This document shows, in pieces, positions 34,640-45,316 of a DNA stretch of 64,000 nucleotides (its first letter is position 1; every line of letters starts with the position of its first letter). The translations under genes were made by a program, and so were the position numbers. This DNA is from Cristatella mucedo. Taxonomy: Eukaryota; Bryozoa; Phylactolaemata; Cristatellidae. Location of the stretch: the NCBI GenBank assembly GCA_009760855.2, contig WPIO01000030.1, forward strand, positions 2,349,001 to 2,413,000. The letters are read 5' to 3'. The notes below the pieces were generated by a model. The model saw only the letters and a list, made by a program, of their open reading frames with translations, had not been told where the DNA came from and ran no database searches.

Positions 34640-35820
34640 TCCGGTGTTTTTATATGAACCTTAGAAGTAAGACTGGGTAGAAGTTGCTCAAGTTCTCTTA
34701 TTATAGTGTTACTTTCTAAAATTGTGGCTTGACTACAGCGATTTTTGAAAGTGCTGGTACATAACCTGAGGCAAATAACATGTTCATGATGTTAGTTATT
34801 CACGGCCGCCGCCTAACAATGCATCGTAGAAGGAAGGAAGACAGTGGGAAGAGAACCTAAAGGATTAGTTATCTGATTTGATGGGGATATGAACTTTTGG
34901 ACGATTTCAGCAGTGGCCTTCTTGAACGTAGACATTGAAGTCCAGTTTGTAATTTGAGGACATGATTCCAAGGCTTATGTTGCTTTCCTAGGGTTGAACT
35001 CCCTGATCGTGTCTATCTTGGTCGCGAAGAAGCTGGAGAAGCAATATATTAGATCATCCCAGAGAATCACTAGCTAACAATTTGGCCTTGGAGTAGTTAA
35101 GGAGACGATTGATCACCAACATCTGCATATTTAGATAGTGAACATGGGATTTAAGAATGTTTCATAAAGAAGATAGAGTTGGCCTTTGCGAGGAATGGAT
35201 TGGTTCCATCCACAAAATTTACCAGTAGCCTATCGATGGACAGCCAGTCCTGATTTTGTGAATGCTTTTTTAGCTGGAGCTAAGTAGTCCTAGCTAGTTT
35301 AACGTCTATGAAAAAGCTAAGGCGATCTGGGATATCTCCCAAAGTGGGCTTAGTCAGGTTGCAAATTCATCGAGCATGTCAGCTAGTTTCGTGTCGTAGA
35401 AACTCTTCGATACAAATAATGACCGATTTGAAGGCGGATTGAACAGCAGCAGTGAAGCAGATACTCTCGCACAGACAGCATATATTTCAAAATTCTTGAG
35501 GTTTCGAATCTCACATGTGATTTTAGATGCAGAGTAGGACACACCCTTCAGGCTGAATGAGGTCTGTATGTGGTCAGATTAGCAGAATTCGTTAACAATA
35601 GGTGAAGATATCATGCAGTTGTAGGAAAAATTGCGGTCGAGTGTGTGACCCCTGATGTGAATGGTTCCATGCTCATGAGCCACACTTAAAATGAGTCAGT
35701 CAATGCCAGAAAACGGAGCTGAATGCGTCAGATAAGCTGTAAACATAAAATTTGATATCACTTATCACCGAAAATCATCTTGGATGCAGCTCATTTGTAG
35801 ATTTAACACATACTTCCATG
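34640..35820 (-). mobile_element. Inverted 5' segment of a LINE-A (EN to RT start)
   Basis: On the minus strand, from 35700 down, the translation gives 'HIRGHTLDR' and then 'SDHIQTSFSLKGVS', the conserved C-terminal end of the APE endonuclease. The linker follows, then near 35040-34920 'FFATKIDTIREF', and near 34760-34700 a remnant of the 'FASGYVPALSKI' region before the RT. At 35820 it meets a plus-strand LINE-A segment that begins after RT motif C. The geometry (5' segment inverted, 3' segment direct) is the one expected from twin priming. Confidence 0.75.
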
Positions 35821-36500
35821 TGATTTGTTTACCTAGCTCTCTCCAGCATAGCAAAATCCATTAAATCTATTGCTAAATGTCGTTTTTACTTTCACCGTTG
35901 GATTGCAGCTAATTTTCTCAGATTTATAGTCATTTAATTACTTAAAAATCAATGGTAAACAACATGGGTCTCCGAAACTGGAAAGTTCAACGATCAAAGT
36001 TTGCTTAGAAAATATCATCTGCAAGAAATATGTCTGCCCTGTTGCAAAGAAAACTTCTGATTTACAACCACACCAGATCTACAGTTGAGTTGGCCTACTT
36101 GATGCTGTTGAAAAACAATTCGGTACCACTACGTTGAAATTTGCCGGGCATTTTTGAAATTCTGTATGAATTTTCTCACCACACTACTTGCTGTTTTACT
36201 GGGTTGTGCAATTAAGCACTTACAACAGTGAGATAACTCAGCAGCTAAGTGTACTGGCTTGAGTGTCAAAATTTCCATTAAACTTGCTTTCTCGCCGACC
36301 ACATCTACCACAAAAACAAGCACCATGTTTAATTTAAGGTTCGGTCACTCACTTTTAGGTCCATTTCTTCATTGACTTCAACCTGTCATTCAGAACAGCT
36401 TCCAAACCAGCCTGGCACGGTTCACAATGCTATTCTCGAATCATTTGCTGAACCTCTAATAACCTCACATTTTAATGAGGCCATGGCTCCTTATAAGTCC
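35821..36500 (+). mobile_element. Direct 3' segment of the same LINE-A (post-motif C)
   Basis: Plus-strand LINE-A remnant. 'ggattgcagctaattttctc' matches the stretch encoding 'WMAANFL'. 'gttgtgcaattaagcactta' matches 'CAI..L' and the following residues. 'aaggttcggtcactcacttt' matches 'KVLSLTF', and 'taggtccatttcttcattga' continues it. Heavily mutated and open in no frame. The 3' end is not recognisable beyond 36500, where unit D begins. Confidence 0.65.
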
Positions 36501-36534
36501 CTAAACATTTTAAAGTGTCCGCCCCTCTCTTTCC

Positions 36535-38030
36535 CTTAATATTTTACCAAGAGCACATCTCACATAGTACGTACTTGCTTTTGATGGCTTAGCTTGCCTA
36601 GGATTTAGACCCACGTGGTGACGGTTGAACTCATTCAAATATAGACTGGCTAAAAGCTGGTTGATATGCTACTGCTACTCCCCATAAAGCACATGAGGAA
36701 GTCCGCATCCATCTTATTCTTTTATCTCTTTGGACGTCCAATGGTATCGCAAATTTGCTTTTCAATGCTTGCCATGCACACTAAGGCAAAAGACTCTGTC
36801 AGATTAGCCAGTGTCATTATTTGTTGACCAAGCCGATAGCAGCTTATATCAGACAAATAAACAAACGGGGCAAGATCACTAAGCAATGAATTTTTTTGAA
36901 GAGCTTGAGTTACTGAAACTTATTGATAATGTACTTGATTTAGGTTAGCCTCACTTTTAGCAGAGGGCAAAGGTTGCAGCGGGGCATCCAGAAGTGCCTG
37001 GGTTGTCCAGTCGTGTGCTAGCAATCTTTTATCAAATATAATGAGACTTAGGCAGTATTAAGTTTGATACACAAAGACTTTGATTACATCTCACTATCAG
37101 TTAGGATGGAATTGTATTTTAAAGTTTTACTGCGATTCGCGATGCGTTTTTGTATAGAGGTAATAATCGTGCACTTTTAATGTATCCTCTACTTAGCCAG
37201 ATAGTGCTGCTGCCACATTTAATTTTACAGGAAATGACAACCTTGACCATACGCGTATTCAGGATTTATAAATAAACTGCCAAAATTACAATCAATTGTA
37301 GCATTTTAACTGCTCAAACTAATAAAACATGATATGTGCATATTTCCTGTCGGTTTTCTACGTGCAAGAGATGCATTGATAAATTTATAAGATACATTCG
37401 AGCAGCTGTAGCGTATGAATAACCATGTGCAAAGACCGGTACGAGAAAAGAAGAGCTCACTTTCTGCTATGTCAAAAGATAGTAATAAGAACAAAACGAG
37501 GGTTTGAACGACCATTAGGCAGATAATAATATAGCAAAATGCACACTTTGCATTTTCATAAGTAAACAACAATGACTATAATGTCAAAAATTCTAGCATG
37601 TGGTAATTAATAGGTAGTTATTACCACTGGAAAAATGCATGTTAAAATACATTCGAATATTATTCAAATTATTTTCTAAGCAGGAAAAATTACTTTGGAA
37701 GCAAATAAGTGCATACGGACCCATGACATTCATAACTAATGAGCTATCAAAGCCTGGGTTTAATTAGTGGTGGATAATACAAGTGATCTTAGCTTGCGAT
37801 TTCTCCCTGATTTCATCAAAATAGAAAGACGCAATCTATCAGGAAAAAACAGACGCAAATGTATACCAGCTCAAACAATATAAAACATTTAAACGGAAAA
37901 TTGAGCTGACCGGCTGCAAGATGAACTTCCAAGCTGATTTTTTGCATTCGCAGTTATGAGCATTACAAACTTTTAAATAATTACTATTAGATTGCAACTG
38001 TGAAAATGTTTTCATCACTATTTAATAACT
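36535..38030. repeat. Duplicated unit D, right copy, blocks 1 and 2
   Basis: Contiguous counterpart of left blocks 12550-13507 and 16311-16855. Anchors are 'atagtacgtac', 'tgcttttgatg', 'agaccggtacgagaaaa', 'aacaacaatgacta' and 'taactaatgagct'. Because the two blocks adjoin here, this copy keeps the pre-insertion arrangement for two LINE insertions in the left copy. No frame is open for long in either copy. Confidence 0.7.
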
Positions 38031-38370
38031 GCTTGCAGTAGTCGATGATCGAGTTTAGCCTTAAGAAATCATTTTATAGGCAAATATGCCAATTAGCCCT
38101 TGTAATGAAAAATACCCGACGACTATCTGCGTGTTCTTAAAACAGTCTTAGGCCATAGGGTAACGGTCAAGTCGGATGCTCAAAGCCCAAAGCCGGTGCA
38201 CCACTTCGCATATTATTTACGCATGCACTTTAAAATGCCAACGACAATGTACAGTGCTGGTTACTACCGAATTTGCATTTCTCTCCTGGTGTCGGACCGA
38301 TAGGTCAAATATTTCAACGCTCTCGGCGTATTTTCGCGGGACCCTGGACCAATTTTAAGTATGAACTAAC
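38031..38370. repeat. Duplicated unit D, right copy, start of block 3
   Basis: Matches 18310-18600. 'gatcgagtttagcc' corresponds to 'gattgactttagct', and 'catgcactttaaaatgccaa' to 'atacacttacaaacggctaa'. Moderate similarity. Confidence 0.6.
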
Positions 38371-38438
38371 TCCTCTGCGTAACACCCACATGGTCTTTAT
38401 GACTTTGTGGAGTTACTGACGGAGGTACATTACATTAA
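38371..38438 (+). mobile_element. Tiny LINE-B 3' end fragment
   Basis: About 68 bp nearly identical to 16188-16258: 'tgcgtaacacccacatggtc', 'tttatgactttgtggagtta' and the ACATT-type tail. This is an extreme 5' truncation in the right copy of unit D. Only a few differences are seen by eye from the 16.2-kb copy. Confidence 0.85.
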
Positions 38439-39049
38439 CTGAAATGCAACCCGCCCATGCAATTCAGCCCAATCCGGCTGTTGGGTAAGCTGCTAGCATT
38501 TAGTTCACAGCTTCGAGGTCGGCCTTCCCTCATGATCCAACCAGTGTAATATCCTACTTTGAATTGGGTCCAGCCTGCGCTGCTGGTATTGCAACCAGCA
38601 TTGTCACTGATCCCACAAGCGTCCCCAAAACTAGCACACTCTAATTGAGACTATGTATACTGTATGACTATACGAGCGGCACTGATACTGTGAGTCGGCA
38701 AGCCAGTAGCCATTTGGTACATTAAACGCTCACAGAGCAGAAGTTCAGATAAGGCTAGGCTATGGTTGTTTTTCCCTGCAGCTCCAGTCGTTTTGATAGC
38801 AGCTGAATCATCAGACGATTTTGCTACAGCAGGGCCTTGCATATGACCGGTTGGATTGAGGCCGGTCCCTACCAACCTTCTTGAACCAAGGCCACTTTTC
38901 ACTGCTGCCTAAAAGACCGAGAATTCTTCGTCATCATCATATTCTCAATGTTGTGGAGCTAGATATGTTATGGTTGCGTTTTAGCTAAGAATCATTTCAA
39001 TTGTGTGTTACTATTTGATTAGATTGGGGACAAAAGCCAATTTACTTTG
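38439..39049. repeat. Duplicated unit D, right copy, block 3 middle
   Basis: Matches 18780-19215: 'acaagcgtccc', 'aaggctaggc', 'gagaattctt' and 'actatttgattagat'. It ends in 'ttactttg' (39042-39049), which is repeated after the following LINE-A. Confidence 0.7.
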
Positions 39050-40241
39050 TGTTGGGTCCGGTGAGGAAAAAACCTATTGACTTTGTGCTAGGTCCGGTTC
39101 TTTTCACAGTCTATACTCTCCCTCTTGCTAATACGATTACCAAGCACGATCAAGGCTTTCACTTTAAAGCGGATGACACTCAATTAAGCCTTTGCTTTGA
39201 TCCCTCCCAGCCTTCGAGTACCTCGAATTCTCTCAACTCACTTGCAGCATGTATTGATGACATCCACACATGGATGGCAGCAGATTTTCTATAACTAAAC
39301 GATAATAAAACTAACTTACTAGTTAAGGAAAAACCCTGTGTGATACAAAAATTGGAAAGGCTGAAATTCAAAACTGGCTATGCCAGCATATCTCCTGTGG
39401 AATCAGTTCAAAATCTAGGTGTCATGTTCCAAATGAACTCTCGCTAGACGACCCCATCAGCTCCACGGTCAAGTCTGCCTACTTTCAGCTACATAACATT
39501 GCTAACATTCGAGCTTGTTTAGATAAGGATACCACGTCTAAGTTGGTCAATGCATTTGTGACATCGGTCTCGACTTCTGTAACTCATTGCTTGCTGGCCT
39601 ACCTGCATGTGCAATCAGTCGATTTCAGATGGTGCAAAACTCTGCATCTAGGCTTGTCTGTCGTGAGCATCGCATTTGCCACATCACACCACTTCTCGCC
39701 GACCTGCACTGGCTACCAGTCAAGCAACGGATTGACTTCAAGGTTTTGTCGCTCACTTTTAGGTCACTTAATTCTTTGGCTCCCCCTATCTCTCAGATCT
39801 ACTCCCCCACCTGGCCAAGCATCGTACAGCCAGCTTTTCGGAATCCAACAGTCTACAAATAACTTGTACAAACCTCAAATCCTTTGGAGACCGTGCATTT
39901 AGTTCGTATGCTCCCAAAGCCAGGAACTCCCTCCCGACTTGCGTCACAGCATCCCCTGACTTGACCAAATTAAAAAAGAACTTAAAAGCACACATATTTA
40001 GGACAGCATTTAGGGTGTTCCTGTGATTCGTCCTTCATGTGCTTATGCATGCTGACACTGTGCATGCTGCCACTAACCACATTTGAATGCTGACCCTATG
40101 CATGTCACCTATAGATGTTATTCATGTTTATCAAGCATGATATTACTCATACTTCAATAGCACTTCCCTTTGCAGGAAATGTAAAGCGCCTAGAAAGAGA
40201 TCGAGTTCTCTGAGGAAGGTTTATCAAGTGCATTATTGTTA
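39050..40241 (+). mobile_element. LINE-A insertion with 8-bp target-site duplication
   Basis: A 5'-truncated LINE-A. The start region encodes 'LGPVLFTVYTLPLANTI'. Motif C is KADD (39166-39177, Y to K), followed by 'PSQPSSTSNSLNSLAACIDD' and then a stop. The C-terminal domain lies in several frames up to 40010, with the complete 3' end after it. The tail ends in ATTGTTATTA. It is flanked by 'ttactttg' on both sides (39042-39049 and 40242-40249). A 35-bp near-duplication of 'actttgtg..ggtccggt' marks the 5' junction (39044-39098). Confidence 0.9.
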
Positions 40242-40249
40242 TTACTTTG

Positions 40250-40480
40250 CTATTGTTTTCACTGTGATTTCCGGAAATACTGCAAATATGTAGGCAATAA
40301 CACGACCGGAAATAACCGGCATGTCGTCTGATCGTACTGGTGGGCATGTGCATTTTTTTTGGTACTTGGTGTGCAGCAGAAAAAGTCGCTGCTCAAATTA
40401 ATCCATTTCTAGTCAATTAAAATGCGTTTTATGTGAATTTTGGCCATATGTTTGGTACATGTGCACAGTTTCAGCAGAAA
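40250..40480. repeat. Duplicated unit D, right copy, end of block 3
   Basis: Resumes the match to the left copy after LINE-A: 'cactgtgatttccggaaata' here and 'gagtgtgattgtcggaaata' at 19229. The similarity fades beyond about 40470. Confidence 0.65.
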
Positions 40481-40519
40481 CTTTGTCTTACTAATAATAT
40501 GTGGTGTCATGATGCGTAG

Positions 40520-40750
40520 TACTACTACAGCTTACGTGAACGTTGTCAGTATGTGCAAGCGGACAAAGAAAGTATCAGGCAAGGAACCAACCATTGCTGT
40601 GAACAATTGGTGCATTTAGGAATTAGTTTGAATGTTGGCAAGTCAGGGAATGCCGCGACATTTGTCAAGATTTAGTTCCAGGCTTTGATGCAAATGCCGT
40701 AAACGCATGGTCTAAAGGCATATGATGTTGGAATGATTCACTGCAAAGCC
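40520..40750 (-). mobile_element. LINE-A fragment, minus strand, 3' UTR to C-terminal coding
   Basis: Diverged minus-strand copy: 'gtgaacgttgtcagtatgtg' matches the 37-nt unit region, and 'ggcaagtcagggaatgccgc' and 'tagttccaggctttgatgca' match the coding end. Both ends are truncated and the ATT tail is missing. Confidence 0.7.
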
Positions 40751-41084
40751 TTATTCAACATTTGATTTCTCACCCTTCTTATTGTGCTCCTATTCAAGTT
40801 TGTATATCACCAAGACTAAGAATAGTGGTCAAAAGCATTGGGAAGACATAGCCGGGACTCAGCAGTAAGACATGGTTCTACTTCCGTGACAAGACCCACT
40901 CAAGACCACACACGCGGCAAATCACAGGACCCGTCAGAGGAACATATTTAAATAACTGTAAAAAGCACAACTGACGGCTATAACTGGGCAATTATGGAAT
41001 TCGTGTAGCTAGTTTAACCTCTAATTTCTGTAGTGGCAAAATATCCTGACCAGCTATTACTGCCATTCGTAGTTTGCTGCAAAA

Positions 41085-41165
41085 GAGCACTTACTGCATG
41101 GCTCTAACCTACGACCTTAGTCGTGAATAGCTAGCTCCTTACCTCCTGGGCTATCGCTGACATTA
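41085..41165 (-). mobile_element. tRNA-like SINE head, minus strand
   Basis: The minus strand has an A-box-like 'tagcccaggaggtaagg' (41137-41153) and a B-box-like 'aggttagagc' (41101-41110) at tRNA-like spacing. The following 'gcagtaagtgctcttttgca' weakly resembles the body of SINE-1. Too diverged for firm assignment. Confidence 0.45.
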
Positions 41166-41659
41166 TGAAAGCATTCCACGATAGTACCCGTTTATAGGTA
41201 CGTGAGAGCTTGTCATATAAGAATCTGATAGCGAGGCTGCTCACTATAAAGGCTATGATGGAAAGGTCGAAGTTCATTCATAGCAGTGTCGTTAGCGTTG
41301 TCATTTTCTATAGTGGGGCTTGTAATTTTCTTATGATGATTTCTATAATTAAAATTGATCAAATTGCTGGCACGTAATCTCACTTGCTTGCCACTTCAGA
41401 GCTTTAATGTTGAGACCAATGTCCGGCTACGTGTCGAGGCTGAGACGTATGATCTCTATCAAGCATCATTCCATCAAGCATTGCCATCCATGCAGTTTGG
41501 ACAGAACTGTTAGCAATAGCTGGATCCACTCACAAATACAGCTACCGCTTGGTGTGAAAAAGCAAGTTAAGGTCCTTTCTATATGAGACCTGGTGTATAC
41601 CACTTTCCCTTCTTTGGATATAGAGGTTATTGATATGTTTTACTGGCTACTATTAAAAC

Positions 41660-42335
41660 ACACTTGCAAGTGCCATCAGGTGCTTACAGTTTGTACAAAA
41701 CTCTGCAGCTAGGCTCGTTTTTCGTGTACCTAACAGTTACATATCACACCCAATCTTAGTCTCATCTGCTTCCCAATCAAACAGTATATCAACTTTAAGG
41801 TTCCATCACTTATTTTTACACACCATTGTTTTCTGGCTCCAGCCTAATTATAAGATCTACTCCCTCACTAGGCCAAAAATTGTACAACTAGCTGTTCTGA
41901 CTAGAGTCGTTTAGCCATGCCTCATAAAAACCTCAAATTCTCTGGAGATCGTGCATGTAGTTTGTATTCTTCCAATGCCTGAAGCTCACTACCAAGGCAC
42001 GTTTCAATTTCCCCTGACATTAGTGCATTTCAAAACGAGCTTAAACAGCACCTTTTTCGGCTTGCCGAGCTGGTTTGGTCCAGCAGTTAAGGCGTTTGCC
42101 CCTACCAAGGTCAGGCTGAGGTTGCAGGCTCGAGCCCCGAGACAAATTTGAAGTGCCTGAATATATATTAACCTTTCTTGGAGAGCAATACAAATGAATC
42201 ATATTATTTATATTTGTCACAGCATTGAGTAGCTTTTTGTGATCCACCCTTTGTGTTCATTTACCTGCTTACACTATGCCTGCTGTTTCTTGGTGCTACC
42301 ACAAATCGTTTGGCGATTCTTTCTATGCAGCATCT
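41660..42335 (+). mobile_element. Old LINE-A C-terminal and 3' end, interrupted by a SINE
   Basis: 'catcaggtgcttacagtttg', 'gcagctaggctcgtttttcg' and 'cataaaaacctcaaattctc' match the LINE-A C-terminal coding region. The 3' end ('tgtgatccaccctttgtgtt', 'cttacactatgcctgctg') is separated from it by a SINE at 42057-42215. Many mutations; no useful frame. Confidence 0.72.
42057..42215 (+). mobile_element. tRNA-derived SINE (SINE-2) inside LINE-A
   Basis: A well-formed tRNA-like head: A box around 42075-42092 ('ttggtccagcagttaagg') and B box 42127-42137 ('ggctcgagccc'), at normal spacing. The head most resembles a long-variable-arm (Leu/Ser-type) tRNA. The body to about 42215 is AT-rich. It splits a LINE-A where uninterrupted copies read 'ggacagcatttagtg'. 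It is not a functional tRNA gene, because the acceptor stem is not formed. Confidence 0.68.
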
Positions 42336-42337
42336 TT

Positions 42338-42412
42338 AAAATTAATGACAATGGTACAATTATATCGCCCTCTCAGGAAATTGAATCTAATTTTAGGTAC
42401 TTCACTGATGAT
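42338..42412 (-). mobile_element. LINE-A 3' end fragment, minus strand, tail-to-tail
   Basis: 'aatgacaatggtacaattat', 'cgccctctcaggaaattgaa' and 'ttttaggtacttcac' are a diverged version of the antisense LINE-A 3' end. It faces the sense LINE-A at 41.66-42.33 kb end to end. Confidence 0.6.
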
Positions 42413-43069
42413 GCATGTAAAGTATTACCAAATGTTTGATGGTAATATATCCAAGTAGTAGGCATATTGTTAGCAGGTACATTTTCTTTGAGGGCAATAT
42501 GCAAATGTATTATTAATAATAGTAATGGTAATTTCGTGCAAATGATATCCAAAAAAGTCAAAGACGACATGCTGTGCTTATCCTATCTTTTATCATCGTT
42601 ATGTTTCCGAAAATTCGCTTCTTTTAGACTCTTAAATTTCATAATATTGAAAAGTCATAGATTTTTCTTAATTAAGTGATTGCAACACATAGGATAACTG
42701 CGATGGAGCAGACCAACCTATCAGCAATTAATGCTCCAGGATACCAATGCAATAAACATGACCGTCCGCACAGAATGTAAATATGAAAGTTTTTAGGAAA
42801 CTTCTCAAAGGCAGTGCGACTAGAACTAGAAGGCCTCGATGGATGCAATGAGGATGTGGTTTTGTAAGAGGCATAGACAATACTTTCTAGCAGATGTAAC
42901 TAAAAGACAAAAACATCATCCTAGAACTGCATACATGACTTTCCATAAATGAAGAATTTCTTATTGTAAAAATAATTATTAAAATACCAGCATTATTTTC
43001 TCAGAGAACAAAACATATTTCTCCAAACTTCTTATATAGGTAAATAAAGCAGGACTCTTGTATGGATAT

Positions 43070-43885
43070 CTTTGTATAGGACGAAAAACAACTTTTTAGT
43101 TCATAGCGAACCAAGTTTGACTGAGAAATTGGAAAGCGTAATGCTTAAAATCGGCTACTTCAGTGCACCTCCCGTTGCATCGGCAAGGAATTTATATGCT
43201 CTGTTTCAAAGTGATCCCTTGGTTGACGCCTGCATTACCTCAACAATTTATTTAATTACTATTTTTAGTTTTGTACGACTGCTGAAATTCAGGCTTGCTG
43301 ATACACTGTACGAAATTCAAAAATATCTATGAATGGTGTACATGCTGTCTAATTTTCAGCAATGCCTTGCAATGGATGCAAATGGCCTATGCAGTTAGGC
43401 GCTTACAATAGGTGTATAACTCCACAGATAATCCTTCTTTGCGTTAATGATAATGGTAATCCTTCGGAGCGTTTATGTCGCCACACCTCCTTACTTCTCG
43501 CCGATGTGCACTGTCTTTCAAAAAACCAGTGTATTGAATTCAAGGCTGTCACTCACTTTTTAAGTCTCTTCACTTTTTGGCTCTTGATTACCAATGTAAA
43601 CGCCTCTTTACTAGCCGATGTATAGTACCACCTGCTCGTGTGACTCAAATCATATTGATCAACATCGAGCTAATTTAAAATCCTTTCTCCCCAGCCACTG
43701 CAGTTCGCTTGCTTTTCAACGTTAGACTCACTTCCGGAATCACGTTGCCAAATCTTCTGAATAAATGCCGGTTACAGGTAGCTAAAAAAAAACAATGGAT
43801 AGGCATAATATTTGTTGGTCGTTGTAATTTGTCCTGACTGGGCTTATTCGTGCTGATACATTTCATGTTACCCCTAACCTAGTTT
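43070..43885 (+). mobile_element. Old LINE-A coding remnant
   Basis: The frame at 43072-43260 encodes 'FLVHSEPSLTEKLESVMLKI', 'APPVASARNL' and 'LFQSDP', equivalent to the LINE-A region after motif C ('LLVMGKPSVIQKLERL', 'SPVASARNLGVIFQSD'). A second frame near 43480 encodes 'RHTSLLLADVHCL'. The 3' UTR remnant is at 43815-43880 ('catgttacccctaacct'). Internally deleted and frameshifted. Confidence 0.7.
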
Positions 43886-44109
43886 GCAGTTCGACAATTC
43901 AGGTATTACCTAGAACCATATTATGCTTGTTAAAACTGTACACGCTTTATTTCAAAGATCGATTGTGCTTCTTTTACTGCATATTTTTTAGTTCCCAAAA
44001 AGGAGTAAATATCTCTGATGGCGCTCAATTTTTTGTATTATTAATATAATCATTTGAGGTTAGCGTCTAACACTAGATGCTACTTACCCGATTACGACAA
44101 AACAATCCA

Positions 44110-45316
44110 AACTACAGGCTTGTCTGATCGTGTTTAATCCGTGTCTTGTGGAGGTCAGGTCTAACATACGACACGGATCGCCTGTTGAGTCCCTCAAGGT
44201 TCTGTACTCGGTCCCTTGCAGTTCTCCATCTATACTCAACCTCTGGGAAAGTGATTAAGGCCCACGAAATAGGATAACAATTTTATTCTGACTATACATA
44301 GCTGTATTTGTCATTCAAACCATCGGAATCAGCTGCAGAAAGTGAGAAACTGAATGCTTGGCTTGCCAACATTCGATTCTGGATGTCGGAAAATTTCTTG
44401 AAACTGAATGACGATAAAACCAAACTGCTGCTCATTTGACGCCATAAAGCATGTGGCTGGATTAAAAGGCTTTGCTCTTCTAATAGGTGAAGCTGTTGTG
44501 CGAATATCACCACTTGCTCGAAATTTAGGTTTTTTTTTCGATAGCTGCCTCAATTTTAAAATCCTTATTCAGAAGAATGCTTCTAGAGCTAGCCATCACG
44601 TCCGATCCCTATCCAAGATTAGGAGCTATCTTCCACAGTACCATACAAAAGATTTAACTAGCTCATTAGTTCTTTTTCGGCTTGTTCATTGTAATACCCT
44701 TTTCCTGGGCTACCAAAGAAAGCAACTTGGCCACTGCAGCTGACTATGAATATGGCTTCAAGGCTAGTCTTCAAGTATCAGAGGTTTAGGCACGTGTCTC
44801 CTTGGCCAAAAGAGCTAGGATGGGTGCCGGTTGAGCAACAGATACAGAGAAAAGTTCTTATGCTGACCAACGAGGCCCGCCACGGCTTAGCTCCTCCATA
44901 CCTAGCTGAACTTCTACACCAGTTTCAGCCTTTTTGCACCCTCGGGTCAGGTGTGGACAATAAATTAGCTGTTCCGTTCCTCCGCTCAAAGACCGTTGGC
45001 GACAGAAGCTTCAGCTTTGCAGGTTCTAGACTGTGGAACTCGCCTCCACAATTCTTACGCAACGGCAACTATTCTCTTGCTGCCGAATATTGATCATCCT
45101 TTTCAGCGGTCCTGACCTGCTACTTCCATGCTACTCACTACCTCAACTGCTCTCCTGACTCTGCTATTCTCTTTTGTGTGTGAAACAAAGTCTGTTGGCT
45201 ACTGAATGCCTACCGAAAGCCACGTAGGATGTGAGTTTCCTAAATAAAACTCGCCTGCCCAACACCCACATAGTCTTTACGGCTTTGTGAAGTTACTGAT
45301 GGAGATACATTAAATT
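44110..45316 (+). mobile_element. LINE-B copy, RT motif C to 3' end
   Basis: A sense LINE-B starting before motif C ('cttgtctgatcgtgtttaat', also found at 17.06 kb). Motif C reads YSDY (44284-44295; the second catalytic D is lost), followed by a stop. Downstream are 'LARNLGFFFDSCLNFK', 'SLSKIRSYLPQYH' and the C-terminal domain ('MNMASRLVFKYQRF', 'EARHGLAPPYLAELL', 'GSRLWNSPPQFL'). The 3' end is 'tttacggctttgtgaagtta'. It is split into several frames. Confidence 0.87.
44746..45093 (+). pseudogene. LINE-B C-terminal remnant (115 codons)
   Basis: An open frame parallel to 15676-16020 of the nested LINE-B: 'LGWVPVEQQIQRKVLMLTNE', 'LLHQFQP' and 'NKLAVPFLRSKTVGDRSF'. It ends at a stop where the 15.6-kb copy continues. 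The preceding 111-codon frame (44408-44743) is the same protein in another frame, so a frameshift lies near 44740. Confidence 0.8.

Noticed and set aside
42060-42140. Functional tRNA gene
   Set aside because: A and B boxes are good, but no paired acceptor stem is visible and the segment interrupts a LINE; a SINE head fits better.
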